Positions 49,956 through 58,098 of a DNA stretch of 64,000 bases are shown in pieces. The notes under the pieces are model-generated. The model was not told the origin of the DNA. It searched no databases and saw only the letters and a list, made by a program, of their open reading frames with translations. The stretch comes from Pseudomonas saudimassiliensis (GTDB taxonomy: Bacteria; Pseudomonadota; Gammaproteobacteria; Pseudomonadales; Pseudomonadaceae). A program made the position numbers and the translations under genes. The stretch's first letter is position 1. Every line of letters begins with the position of its first letter. Location of the stretch: positions 714,693-778,692 of the forward strand of contig NZ_LK391969.1 in NCBI RefSeq assembly GCF_000939975.1, written 5' to 3'.

Positions 49956-50810
49956 ATGACCGCCCCCCGCCGCCAGCCACACCAAGACACTCTCCGTCTC
50001 GCCCCGGTGACCACCGCAGGGACACGGCTGCTGCGCGGGGTTCTGGTGCATCTGACAACAGCGCTGATGAGCAGCCTGGCAACCATGGCACTGGCCGCCG
50101 AGCCACCCCAGCGCATCGTTTCCCTTGATCTGTGCATGGACTGGGCCCTGGCTCACCATGCCGATCCGGCCCGCGTGGCTGCCCTCTCGCCGCTGCATCT
50201 GCGCTATCCGATCGAATGGCTCAGCGAGCTGTGGCCCAACCACGACGGCTCCCTGGAACAAATAGTACAACTGCAACCCGACCTGGTATTAGCCGGTCAG
50301 TACAGCGCGTTGCTGCTACGTGAGCGCCTGAACACCCTCGGTTATCCGGTGCAGGTGCTGCCGCTGCCCGCCACCCTGGAACAGGTAGAATCCTACGAGC
50401 GGCGCTTGCTCGAATTGATGGGGCGCAATTCGGAGCTGGCACAGCCGGCACCCGCTCCCAGCACACCACAACCCGGCGCTAAACGCCTGTTGTTGCTTGG
50501 CTCCAATGGCATAGGTACCGGCCGCGACACCTTCGAACATCAGATCATCGAGCAAGCCGGCTGGCGTAACTACCTGACCGATTCCGGGCATGTGCAACTG
50601 GATCTGGAGCGCATCGCCAGTGACCCACCCGATGCCATCCTGTTCGCCGCGCCAGAGCATCAGGCGCTGGCTAACCGCTTTGCCGAACATCCGGTGCTGC
50701 GCCGCAGCATTCCCGCCGATGGCTGGCTGAGTACCGACTACTGGCGCTGGCAATGTCCCGGCCCCTGGACCTGGGATCTGATAAGGCAACTCAACCAATG
50801 GCTCGACTGA
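49956..50810 (+). CDS. btuF: Cobalamin ABC transporter substrate-binding protein BtuF
   Basis: The 284-residue periplasmic binding protein has PQRIVSLDLCMDWALAHHADPARVAALS and PDLVLAGQYSALLLRERLNTLGYPVQVLPLPATLEQVESYERRLLELMG, typical of the class III helical-backbone fold. A hydrophobic signal near 31-48 (TTALMSSLATMALAAE) precedes it, and the N-terminus before it is unusually long and basic. It delivers B12 to BtuCD. Internal Met38 and Met44 are possible alternative starts. It lies 5 bp after btuB. Confidence 0.9.
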   Translation: MTAPRRQPHQDTLRLAPVTTAGTRLLRGVLVHLTTALMSSLATMALAAEPPQRIVSLDLCMDWALAHHADPARVAALSPLHLRYPIEWLSELWPNHDGSLEQIVQLQPDLVLAGQYSALLLRERLNTLGYPVQVLPLPATLEQVESYERRLLELMGRNSELAQPAPAPSTPQPGAKRLLLLGSNGIGTGRDTFEHQIIEQAGWRNYLTDSGHVQLDLERIASDPPDAILFAAPEHQALANRFAEHPVLRRSIPADGWLSTDYWRWQCPGPWTWDLIRQLNQWLD

Positions 50811-51784
50811 TAACTCCTGCTCTGCTAGCCCTGTTACTGGCCACCGCCCTGACTTCACTGGCAGTCGGCTCAACGTCGGTGGCAGTGCTGCCCGGGCTAT
50901 ACGACTTCCTCACTGGCCAGAGCACTCTGAACGCCATCGTCATCAGTGAAATCCGCCTGCCGCGAACTCTGATCGCTCTGGCGGTAGGCGCGGCATTGGG
51001 TCTGAGCGGCGCCGCGCTGCAGGGGCTGCTACGCAATCCGCTGGCCGAACCCGGCCTAACCGGCGCCAGCCAGGGCGCGGCGCTGGGCGCTGCCAGCGTG
51101 TTCTACTTCGGGCTGTTTCCCGGACTCGGCAGCGCCGCCCCCGGCGTCGCCGGACTGATCGGCGCTGCCGTGGCGCTGGTATTGATGCTGGCACTGGCCG
51201 GCTCGGCCCGATCACACATGGTAATCATGGCCGGACTCGCCATCTCCACCCTGTCCGGCGCGGCGCTGGCGACCGTGCTGAACTTTGCCCCCAACCCCTA
51301 CGCCATGCAGGAACTGGTGTTCTGGCTGCTTGGCTCGGTATCCGAGCGCGGGCTGGAACACCTGTGGCTGTTGCTGCCCGCCCTCTTGATCGGCAGCGCG
51401 CTTATCCTCAGCCAGCGTCGCCTGCTCAGCGGCCTGAGCCTGGGCGATCAGGTGGCCCGCAGCATGGGCCTGAATTACCGCCATGGCAGTATCATGATCG
51501 TGCTCGGCTCCGCCATGCTGGTCGGCAGCTCGGTGGCGGTGGCCGGCAGCATCGGCTTTGTCGGACTGCTGGTGCCACATCTGCTGCGTCCGCTGGTCAA
51601 TCACCGACCAGAGCGGCTGCTGGTCCCGGCGGCACTGGCGGGCGCCATCCTGGTCTGCGCCGCTGACATGGTCGTACGTCTGTTGCCGCCGGGGCGCGAA
51701 CTCAAGCTCGGCGTGCTTACCTCCCTGCTGGGCGCACCGCTGTTTATCTGGCTGGTATGGAAGGAGCGCAAACGGTGGATCTGA
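50798..51784 (+). CDS. btuC: Cobalamin ABC transporter permease BtuC (FecCD family)
   Basis: The 328-residue polytopic protein has about ten transmembrane helices and the FecCD motifs SEIRLPRTLIALAVGAALGLSGAALQGLLRNPLAEPGLTGASQGAALGA (about 49-97) and VAGSIGFVGLLVPHLLRPLVNHRPERLLVPAALAGA (about 249-285). It is the membrane part of the BtuCDF importer. I chose ATG 50798; it overlaps btuF by 13 bases and btuD by 10. Confidence 0.93.
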   Translation: MARLITPALLALLLATALTSLAVGSTSVAVLPGLYDFLTGQSTLNAIVISEIRLPRTLIALAVGAALGLSGAALQGLLRNPLAEPGLTGASQGAALGAASVFYFGLFPGLGSAAPGVAGLIGAAVALVLMLALAGSARSHMVIMAGLAISTLSGAALATVLNFAPNPYAMQELVFWLLGSVSERGLEHLWLLLPALLIGSALILSQRRLLSGLSLGDQVARSMGLNYRHGSIMIVLGSAMLVGSSVAVAGSIGFVGLLVPHLLRPLVNHRPERLLVPAALAGAILVCAADMVVRLLPPGRELKLGVLTSLLGAPLFIWLVWKERKRWI

Positions 51785-52503
51785 TCAGTATCCGCAACCT
51801 TCAGGTCGGCCAGCGGCTGGTCAACATCAACTTGAACCTGCGCGCCGGGGAAATGCTCGGCGTCATCGGCGCCAACGGCGCCGGAAAATCCACCCTGCTG
51901 CATTGCCTGGCCGGCATCCAGACCTACCAGGGCAGCATCGAACTGGCCGGCACCCCGCTTGCCGCGGTGGCCGAGCGCCAGCGCGCGCAGCAATTGGGCT
52001 TTCTGCCACAGAACAGTCAGAGCGCCTGGGCCCTGTCGGTCCGCGACGTCATCAGCCTCGGACGGCTGCCCTGGGGTGATAACAATCTGGAAGCAATCGC
52101 CCAGGCCGCCACCGTCGCTCAGGTGCAGGACTGGCTGGACCGCCCCGTCGACCAGCTCTCCGGCGGCCAACAGGCGCGGGTCTGGCTGGCCCGTGTGCTG
52201 GCCGGACAACCCCGGTTACTGCTGGCCGACGAGCCGGTCGCCAGCCTCGACCTGTTCCAGCAACAGAACGTCCTGCGCCTGCTGCGCCGCTACGCCCAGA
52301 GCGGGCGCGCGGTCATGCTCTCTATCCACGACCTGTCGCTCGCCGCCCGCTACTGCGACCGCCTGTGCCTGCTCCACGAAGGGCACCTGCTGGCCCTGGG
52401 CACCCCCGCCGAAGTACTGACCGGCCCGCACTTGCAACAAGCCTTCCAGGTGGATGCCCACATCGACCTGGCCAGCGACCCACCGATTATCATTCCGAGG
52501 TAA
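51775..52503 (+). CDS. btuD: Cobalamin ABC transporter ATPase BtuD
   Basis: The 242-residue ATPase has Walker A GANGAGKSTLL (about 32-42), the ABC signature LSGGQQARVWLARVLAG (about 126-142), Walker B LLLADEPVASLDLFQQQ and the H-loop SIHDLS. I chose GTG 51775, with AAGGAG eight bases upstream and overlapping btuC; an in-frame ATG at 51757 would add six residues. Confidence 0.93.
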   Translation: MDLISIRNLQVGQRLVNINLNLRAGEMLGVIGANGAGKSTLLHCLAGIQTYQGSIELAGTPLAAVAERQRAQQLGFLPQNSQSAWALSVRDVISLGRLPWGDNNLEAIAQAATVAQVQDWLDRPVDQLSGGQQARVWLARVLAGQPRLLLADEPVASLDLFQQQNVLRLLRRYAQSGRAVMLSIHDLSLAARYCDRLCLLHEGHLLALGTPAEVLTGPHLQQAFQVDAHIDLASDPPIIIPR

Positions 52504-52506
52504 CCC

Positions 52507-53058
52507 ATGGCCCTGAAATTCGGCAAGAATATCGACGAGATGTGTTATCCCTTCATGTACGAAGCCGCGTCGCTGTGTGACTTCGAAATCATCACCGACG
52601 AGCTCTGCGGCCACATCGGCGCCATCATCTCCCACCTGCCCGAAGACATGCCTGACATTGCCACCGACCTCGAACACATCCAGCCACTGGCCTTTCACAT
52701 CAACGGCTCCATCCGTGGCCGCCTCGCCGTCGGTGAAGCAGACCAGGCCTGGCTGCAGACACGCCTGAACCACTACAAACAGGAAGTAGCCGACCGTCTC
52801 GACGGCTTCGTGCTACCGCGCGGTACCCCACCGATCCCGCAACTGCACCTGGCCCGCTCCGCCTGCAAGAAAGCCATTCGCGCCATGGTCGAGGTCGATC
52901 AGGAAGGCAAGGAGGTGCCCATGCTGCTGCCACGGATGTGCAATATGCTGTGTAATTTTTTCTTTGTGTTGACCTTGGTAATTAATAAACGGCGGGGAGT
53001 TGTGGAGCCGGAGTTTGTTAGTCGAAGTTATGGGCGGGAGTTGGCCGGGAACAGTTGA
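52507..53058 (+). CDS. Divergent PduO-type ATP:cob(I)alamin adenosyltransferase
   Basis: The 183-residue protein carries the C-terminal half of a PduO/MMAB adenosyltransferase: FVLPRGTPPIPQLHLARSACKKAIRAMV (101-128) matches the family's FVLPGGT-LHLAR-CRRAER pattern, and LLPRMCNMLCNFFFVLTLVIN (140-160) matches the LNRLSDLLF helix. The usual N-terminal ATP-binding motif (TKTGDxGTT) is absent, and KFGKNIDEMCYPFMYEAASLCD stands in its place. It lies four bases after btuD, so it would be made with B12 uptake and could add the adenosyl group to imported corrinoid. Activity without the standard motif is inference. The last 130 bases have a different base skew from the rest of the gene. Confidence 0.72.
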   Translation: MALKFGKNIDEMCYPFMYEAASLCDFEIITDELCGHIGAIISHLPEDMPDIATDLEHIQPLAFHINGSIRGRLAVGEADQAWLQTRLNHYKQEVADRLDGFVLPRGTPPIPQLHLARSACKKAIRAMVEVDQEGKEVPMLLPRMCNMLCNFFFVLTLVINKRRGVVEPEFVSRSYGRELAGNS

Positions 53059-53154
53059 GTTGCTGGGACAACGACCAATGCTGCTCGGATCAACGCCTGC
53101 TTTCGGCTATTAGCAGAGGACAGAGCCTGTGAGTAAATTCCCCCGCCCAATGTG

Positions 53155-53171
53155 AGAACGATTATCGTTCT
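53155..53171 (+). promoter_or_regulatory. Fur-box-like palindrome
   Basis: AGAACGATTATCGTTCT is a perfect 17-bp inverted repeat around a central T, 109 bp before the ATG of the siderophore receptor, and resembles Fur sites. A second partial motif (GCGTTCTTTAGC) follows. It implies iron-dependent repression of the receptor operon. Confidence 0.75.
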
Positions 53172-53280
53172 TGCGTTCTTTAGCTTATACTCCCGTTCGC
53201 ATCATCACTTACACATTTACTTACAATGCATGCTTGCAGAGAGCGTGGCATTTGCCTGATCCAACGGAAAGGTATTGAGC

Positions 53281-55416
53281 ATGGCTGACAATAAGACTCG
53301 GCTGATTCCCGCCCGCACGCCCTGGCAACGCACGACCGGTGCGGTCCTGTTTTGCGCGCCGCTGGCTGCTGTGCCCCTGAGCAGCCTCGCACAGGAGGCC
53401 ACCGCGAGTGACGAGGCATTTCGTCTCGCGCCCATTATCGTCAACGCCAAGGCGGCGGTTGATGATGATGCCAATTCGGTGGTTGCCAAGGAGCTATGGG
53501 TAGGTGGCAAGGTCGCGACCAGCCTCCTCGATACCCCGGCCTCGGTTTCGGTCATTACGCAGAAAGAAATAGAACAGCGCAGCGCCAGCACCACCGAAGA
53601 GGTGCTCCAGTACACGCCTGGGGTGATCACCGATTATTACGGTACTGACGATCGCAACGACTACTTCCAGATTCGCGGTTTCCAGGCCACCACCTACCGG
53701 GACGGCCTGACCCTGGGTTCGATGCGCGGTGTACGCGAGGAGCCCTTTGCCTATGAGCGCATTGAAGTGCTGCGTGGAGCCAACTCCACCCTGTTTGGTC
53801 CGGCAGACCCAGGCGGCTCGGTCAATTTTGTCAGCAAGCAGCCGCGTTTCGAGCGCATTGGTCAGGGATACGTCACCTACGGCTCCTTTGACCATAAAGA
53901 AGCGGGCGTGGACGTGGGCGATGCGCTGAGCGGCAGTGACACGCTGGCCTATCGATTCATCGGCAAGATGCAGGACAGCGAGCGGGAGTACGATCACTCC
54001 CAGGATGACAACGGGTTCGCCATGGGCGGCCTGACCTGGGAGCCGACCGCCTTCACCTCGGCCACGCTGATAGTGGATCATCTGCGCCGGGACAGTACCC
54101 CCAACAGTGGCGGTTACCCGAAGGACCGGGAATATGATCGCGACACGTTCTTCGGTGAGCCGAGTTACAACTTCCACGATGTCGAGCGCACCAATATCAG
54201 CGGCAGCTTCAGCCATGATTTCGACAACGGTTTCACGTTGCGCAGCAACCTGCGTCACAGCGACCTGAGTGATGAGTACGGCTATGTCTATATCAATGAC
54301 GTTGCTGGACGCACCGGTCCGTTGGTCGATCGCGGCTACCTGGGTTCTGATGGTGAAGCCGAGCAGCTCAATGGCAACCTGATGCTGCAGTACGATGCGC
54401 GCTTCGAGAATATCGATAGCAGCACCATTGTGGGGGTGGAATACCTCGATGCGTCTTCCGAAAATGTATCTGTGTATGGCTCTGCCGATCCCATAGACGT
54501 TACCCGTCCGGTATACCGAGGCGTTTCGCCCGCCATCGTCTACCAGGACAAGGATCAGGACAGCACCATCAAGTCCCTGTTCCTGCAGCAGAACCTGTCG
54601 TTCTACGAGCGGGTCATTCTCACGCTTGGCATGCGCCATGATTCCATGGACATTTCCGAAACCGACCACCTTTCCGAAATCCGGTCTTCAGACCGCTTCT
54701 CGGAAAACTCTTTGCGCGGCGCGTTGACCTATATCGTCAATGACGAGGTATCTGCCTATGTCAGCATGGTGGAGTCCGTTGCTCCACCTGAGGTCGGCGT
54801 CACCCCGGAGCGGGGCAGCCAGTATGAGCTGGGTGTGAAGTACTCCCCGGTGGCGATAAATGCGCTGTTCTCGGCCGCCGTCTACGAGTTGACCCAGGAT
54901 GACGTTGCCACCGCCGTCGTGCAGCCGAATGGTGCCATTGAACAGCAGACGGTGGGCGAGCAGCAGGTACGTGGTCTGGATCTTGAGGCCAAGGCCGAGC
55001 TGACCGAGAACCTGAGCCTGATCGGCGGCTACTCCTTTATGGACACCGAGGTGCTTCGCGGGGCACTGAATGTTTGGGGCGTAGGGGTTGTATCAATCGA
55101 GGGCAACGAATTCGTCTCCGCACCCAAGCACTCGGCTTCGCTATGGAGTTATTACAGTGTGCCGAGCACGAATGTCAGTGTCGGCCTGGGCGCCCGTTAT
55201 GTGGGTAGCTACCAGTTCAGCAACTTCAACGATACCGGCGAGAGCGAGGCGACGACCCTGTTTGATGCTGCCTTCAATTACCAGCTTGCTCCGGGCACGG
55301 ATCTGGCGGTCAACGTCAGCAATCTATTGGATGAGCAGCATGTTGTGGGGTCCGGTACTGCGGATTACTACAATCCAGGCCGAGAACTCACCGCCAAGCT
55401 GAGTTACAGCTGGTGA
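53281..55416 (+). CDS. TonB-dependent siderophore receptor
   Basis: The 711-residue outer-membrane receptor has an N-terminal signal (GAVLFCAPLAAVPLSSLAQEA), a TonB box region APIIVNAKA, and a plug with DTPASVSVITQKEIEQRSASTTEEVLQYTPGV and IEVLRGANSTLFGPADPGGSVNFVSKQPRFE. The beta-barrel ends GRELTAKLSYSW. This is the siderophore-receptor subfamily (FhuA/FhuE/FoxA-like); the ligand is unknown. I chose ATG 53281; a TTG at 53275 is in frame. It is the first gene of a Fur-controlled operon. Confidence 0.93.
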   Translation: MADNKTRLIPARTPWQRTTGAVLFCAPLAAVPLSSLAQEATASDEAFRLAPIIVNAKAAVDDDANSVVAKELWVGGKVATSLLDTPASVSVITQKEIEQRSASTTEEVLQYTPGVITDYYGTDDRNDYFQIRGFQATTYRDGLTLGSMRGVREEPFAYERIEVLRGANSTLFGPADPGGSVNFVSKQPRFERIGQGYVTYGSFDHKEAGVDVGDALSGSDTLAYRFIGKMQDSEREYDHSQDDNGFAMGGLTWEPTAFTSATLIVDHLRRDSTPNSGGYPKDREYDRDTFFGEPSYNFHDVERTNISGSFSHDFDNGFTLRSNLRHSDLSDEYGYVYINDVAGRTGPLVDRGYLGSDGEAEQLNGNLMLQYDARFENIDSSTIVGVEYLDASSENVSVYGSADPIDVTRPVYRGVSPAIVYQDKDQDSTIKSLFLQQNLSFYERVILTLGMRHDSMDISETDHLSEIRSSDRFSENSLRGALTYIVNDEVSAYVSMVESVAPPEVGVTPERGSQYELGVKYSPVAINALFSAAVYELTQDDVATAVVQPNGAIEQQTVGEQQVRGLDLEAKAELTENLSLIGGYSFMDTEVLRGALNVWGVGVVSIEGNEFVSAPKHSASLWSYYSVPSTNVSVGLGARYVGSYQFSNFNDTGESEATTLFDAAFNYQLAPGTDLAVNVSNLLDEQHVVGSGTADYYNPGRELTAKLSYSW

Positions 55417-55712
55417 GCCTGTCGACCATGTCTCCGGCTGCGGTGGTGTCCCGCATTCTGGCCGCGATCTTTGGCTGCTACGCCTTCGTCTGGGGCGTAG
55501 TGGCACTGGGTGTGGCGGCGCTGAATGGGGTCGGAGTCGAATACCATGCCGCCGAGCAGGCGATGATGATATTGGCTTTTCTCCTGTACCTGGTGCTGTT
55601 TCTCTGGACCTTTGCCGCAGCCAGTCTGTGGCGGGTCTGGGTGGTACTGGCCTCAGGCAGTGCCGTGATGCTGGTTGCCGCCTGGCAGCTGCAGCGCATG
55701 ATCGTTGGATAG
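55413..55712 (+). CDS. DUF3649 small membrane protein (iron-uptake associated)
   Basis: The 99-residue protein has three hydrophobic segments (about 11-37, 45-68, 73-92) and starts with GTG that overlaps the receptor stop (GTGA). It belongs to the DUF3649 family, typically found with siderophore receptors and PepSY proteins. It is likely a subunit of an inner-membrane complex with the next two genes; its role is unknown. Confidence 0.82.
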   Translation: MSLSTMSPAAVVSRILAAIFGCYAFVWGVVALGVAALNGVGVEYHAAEQAMMILAFLLYLVLFLWTFAAASLWRVWVVLASGSAVMLVAAWQLQRMIVG

Positions 55713-55722
55713 GAGCAGAACG

Positions 55723-57405
55723 ATGCTGAACAACTTCCGCCAATCCATGGCCTGGGTACACACCTGGTTCGGTCTGGTGCTGGGATTCGTGCTGATGGTC
55801 GTCTTTTTTTTCGGTGCGCTGTCGGTATTCGACCGCGAGATCGACCGTTGGGCGACTCCCGATACCCGCTTCGAGCCCCAGCCCATGCCGTCCTACGACA
55901 ACCTGCTGAAACAGGTATTTGCCGATCTCAAACCGCATCCGGTGGATATGGCGGCCACCGCCGGGCGGGTAATCGGTGACCTGCCGGCGCCGGAGACCAT
56001 GCCCATGGTCTCGCTCTATGCCTACACCACCCACCGTGACCCGGTGCTGAGCATTGGTGGCGAGTTTGGTATCCCCAACCAGCCGAAGAACCCGGCGGAT
56101 GATCATCTGCACGTGCATGGCTGGGCGACCGTCGACCCCCGCAGCGGTGACATGCTCCCCGATGACCAGCTGAAGATCGGTAGCAACTGGTTCTATCCAA
56201 TGCACTACAGCCTGCAGCTGCACTGGAAGAATCTGGGCATCTTTGTGGTGGGGCTGGCGGCGCTGGTGATGCTGGTCGCACTGGTCACCGGGGTGATCAT
56301 GCACCGCAAGATCTTCAAGGAGTTTTTCACCTTCCGTCCACGCAAGCGGACCCAGCGCAGCGCGCTGGACCTGCATAACATGAGCGGCGTAGTGGCGTTG
56401 CCGTTTCACTTCTTTTTTGCCTTCACGGGGCTGGTGATCTTTGCGTCGATCTATTACTTCCCTGTCTCCGGCACCTTGCTCAAACCGCTGCATGATCGGC
56501 ATGAGGTGATCGAGGCGGCGCATACCGGCTTGCCCCATGATGAAGCCGGTGTGCCGGCGCAGATGGCCTCCGTCGATGCCATGGTGGCCGAGGCCAAGCG
56601 CATCTGGGCTGAGCGCGAAATGCCCGGAGAGGTTGGCCTGCTGACTATCGAGCACCTGAATGACGCCAACGGCTACGTCAGCATCTACCGCGCCGGCAGC
56701 GATCGTGTGGCGCTGGTTGGGGAAGGCATTCACTTCAAGGCAAGCACCGGCGCGCTACTGCGCGAAGACCCGGCGAGTGATCCGATTGGCGCCGTCAATC
56801 AGTTCCTGACCGGCTTGCACCTGCAGCACTTTGAACACTGGGCCCTGCGCTGGCTGTACGTGGCGGGCGGTTTGCTGGGCTGTATGTGCATCGCCACCGG
56901 CTTTGTGTTCTTTGTCGAGAAGCGCAAGCAGGAGCACGCCCGACGCGGGCTGCAGGGCTATCGGTTGGTTGATGCCATGGCGGTCACCACGGTTACCGGC
57001 ATGCTGCTGGCAACGGTTGCCATGCTGGCGGCCAACCGGCTGCTGCCCGAGGCCATGCCCGGCCGTGGCGAATGGGAAAAGTGGGCGTTCTGGGGTGCCT
57101 GGCTGCTGAGTCTACTGCATGCACTGTGGCGGAGTGCGCCAGTGGCGCAGGCGCGGCACAACCCCGCCTGGCGCGAGCAATGCTGGGCCGTGGCGCTGCT
57201 CTGCGTCGCTGCGGTACTGCTCAACTGGATCACCACCGGCGACCACCTGCTCAAGACGATGTTGCTTGACCCCTACTGGGCGGTGGCCGGCGTGGACCTG
57301 AGCCTGTTGACCTGTGCGCTGGTAGCGCTACTAACGGCCCGCCGCCTGGCAAGACCCGTTGAGGTCATGGACAGCACCCGCATCGGTGGGGTGGCCTATG
57401 AGTAA
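55723..57405 (+). CDS. PepSY-associated transmembrane-helix protein (possible siderophore iron reductase)
   Basis: The 560-residue protein begins LNNFRQSMAWVHTWFGLVLGFVLMVVFFFGALSVFDREIDRW, the N-terminal PepSY-TM signature. It has periplasmic domains with the HDEAG/LTIEHLND region, and further helices at about 170-200, 220-250, 370-400, 425-445, 455-475, 490-510 and 525-545. His residues lie next to the helices. Relatives such as FoxB reduce or release iron from siderophores in the periplasm. I chose ATG 55723, after AGGAG. It is preceded by DUF3649 and followed by DUF3325. Confidence 0.88.
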   Translation: MLNNFRQSMAWVHTWFGLVLGFVLMVVFFFGALSVFDREIDRWATPDTRFEPQPMPSYDNLLKQVFADLKPHPVDMAATAGRVIGDLPAPETMPMVSLYAYTTHRDPVLSIGGEFGIPNQPKNPADDHLHVHGWATVDPRSGDMLPDDQLKIGSNWFYPMHYSLQLHWKNLGIFVVGLAALVMLVALVTGVIMHRKIFKEFFTFRPRKRTQRSALDLHNMSGVVALPFHFFFAFTGLVIFASIYYFPVSGTLLKPLHDRHEVIEAAHTGLPHDEAGVPAQMASVDAMVAEAKRIWAEREMPGEVGLLTIEHLNDANGYVSIYRAGSDRVALVGEGIHFKASTGALLREDPASDPIGAVNQFLTGLHLQHFEHWALRWLYVAGGLLGCMCIATGFVFFVEKRKQEHARRGLQGYRLVDAMAVTTVTGMLLATVAMLAANRLLPEAMPGRGEWEKWAFWGAWLLSLLHALWRSAPVAQARHNPAWREQCWAVALLCVAAVLLNWITTGDHLLKTMLLDPYWAVAGVDLSLLTCALVALLTARRLARPVEVMDSTRIGGVAYE

Positions 57406-57715
57406 CGCAGGCCTGTGGTTGCTGGCGGCCGCCGCCAGCATGGGCCTGGCGACCAGCTGGTTGGCGCTGTCCCTGCCGGCGCACTGGCGCCAGGTGTTCA
57501 GCGCCGATGAAGTCGCCCCGGGCTACCTGCGCACCCTGGGGTGGCTGGCGCTGTCGGTATCGGTGCTGTGCTGCTTCAAGGCCGACCATCCGTCCATGGC
57601 AGTGCTGGTCTGGTTCACCCTGTTGCCGGTTGTCGCTCTAGCAACAGCCATGGCGCTGAGCTACCGACCGGCGCTGCTACGCACGGTCTGCCCGGTATTT
57701 ATGCGCGCTCGATAA
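57398..57715 (+). CDS. DUF3325 small membrane protein
   Basis: The 105-residue protein has three hydrophobic segments (about 5-25, 46-62, 67-85) and starts at ATG 57398 inside the end of the PepSY gene (8-bp overlap). DUF3325 proteins co-occur with PepSY and DUF3649 in iron uptake loci. It closes the operon. Function unknown. Confidence 0.82.
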   Translation: MSNAGLWLLAAAASMGLATSWLALSLPAHWRQVFSADEVAPGYLRTLGWLALSVSVLCCFKADHPSMAVLVWFTLLPVVALATAMALSYRPALLRTVCPVFMRAR

Positions 57716-58098
57716 GAGTGCGCGACAACCCTCCTCGGCTGCGTTTCAGCAGCGTGCTGCTCAAGCTATTTCACCTGCTTATGCACTGGTATTCAAAAAG
57801 GCTGTTTGGCTCGACCATGCCAAGCCGTCCCGCTGCTACGCTGCTATGTTACGCGTCACGGTGACTATCAAGTCTGAGCCTTGGCAGTCGCTCGCGACTG
57901 AATATTACTCGCGACAAAACGCAACAATTCTGCGCGCCACCCTACCCCACTATGCCGATATAGTGACAAAGGTCGTCTAGTCGGATAGGGCTTTCAACCG
58001 CCTTGGGGCCAGGCAGACACCGCCCGGAGTGGGTAATATCGGCGTGCGATTACAGCCCGCATCGACTTATAACAACAGACCTAGAAGGCGTATTCTCC
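57716..58098. other. 383-bp intergenic region before the MFS gene
   Basis: I see no convincing gene. It holds several short palindromes: GTCACGGTGAC near 57856, GTCGCTCGCGAC near 57889 and CACTAT-6-ATAGTG at 57948-57965. The MFS transporter promoter must lie here. Confidence 0.6.
57948..57965. promoter_or_regulatory. Inverted repeat, possible operator of the MFS gene
   Basis: CACTAT and ATAGTG form a perfect 6-bp inverted repeat with a 6-bp spacer, 133 bp before the MFS start codon. The size and symmetry suit a dimeric regulator, but no regulator gene is adjacent. Confidence 0.3.

Noticed and set aside
55324-56733. 469-codon minus-strand open frame opposite the PepSY gene
   Set aside because: It crosses three plus-strand genes and has no ribosome-binding site or motif.
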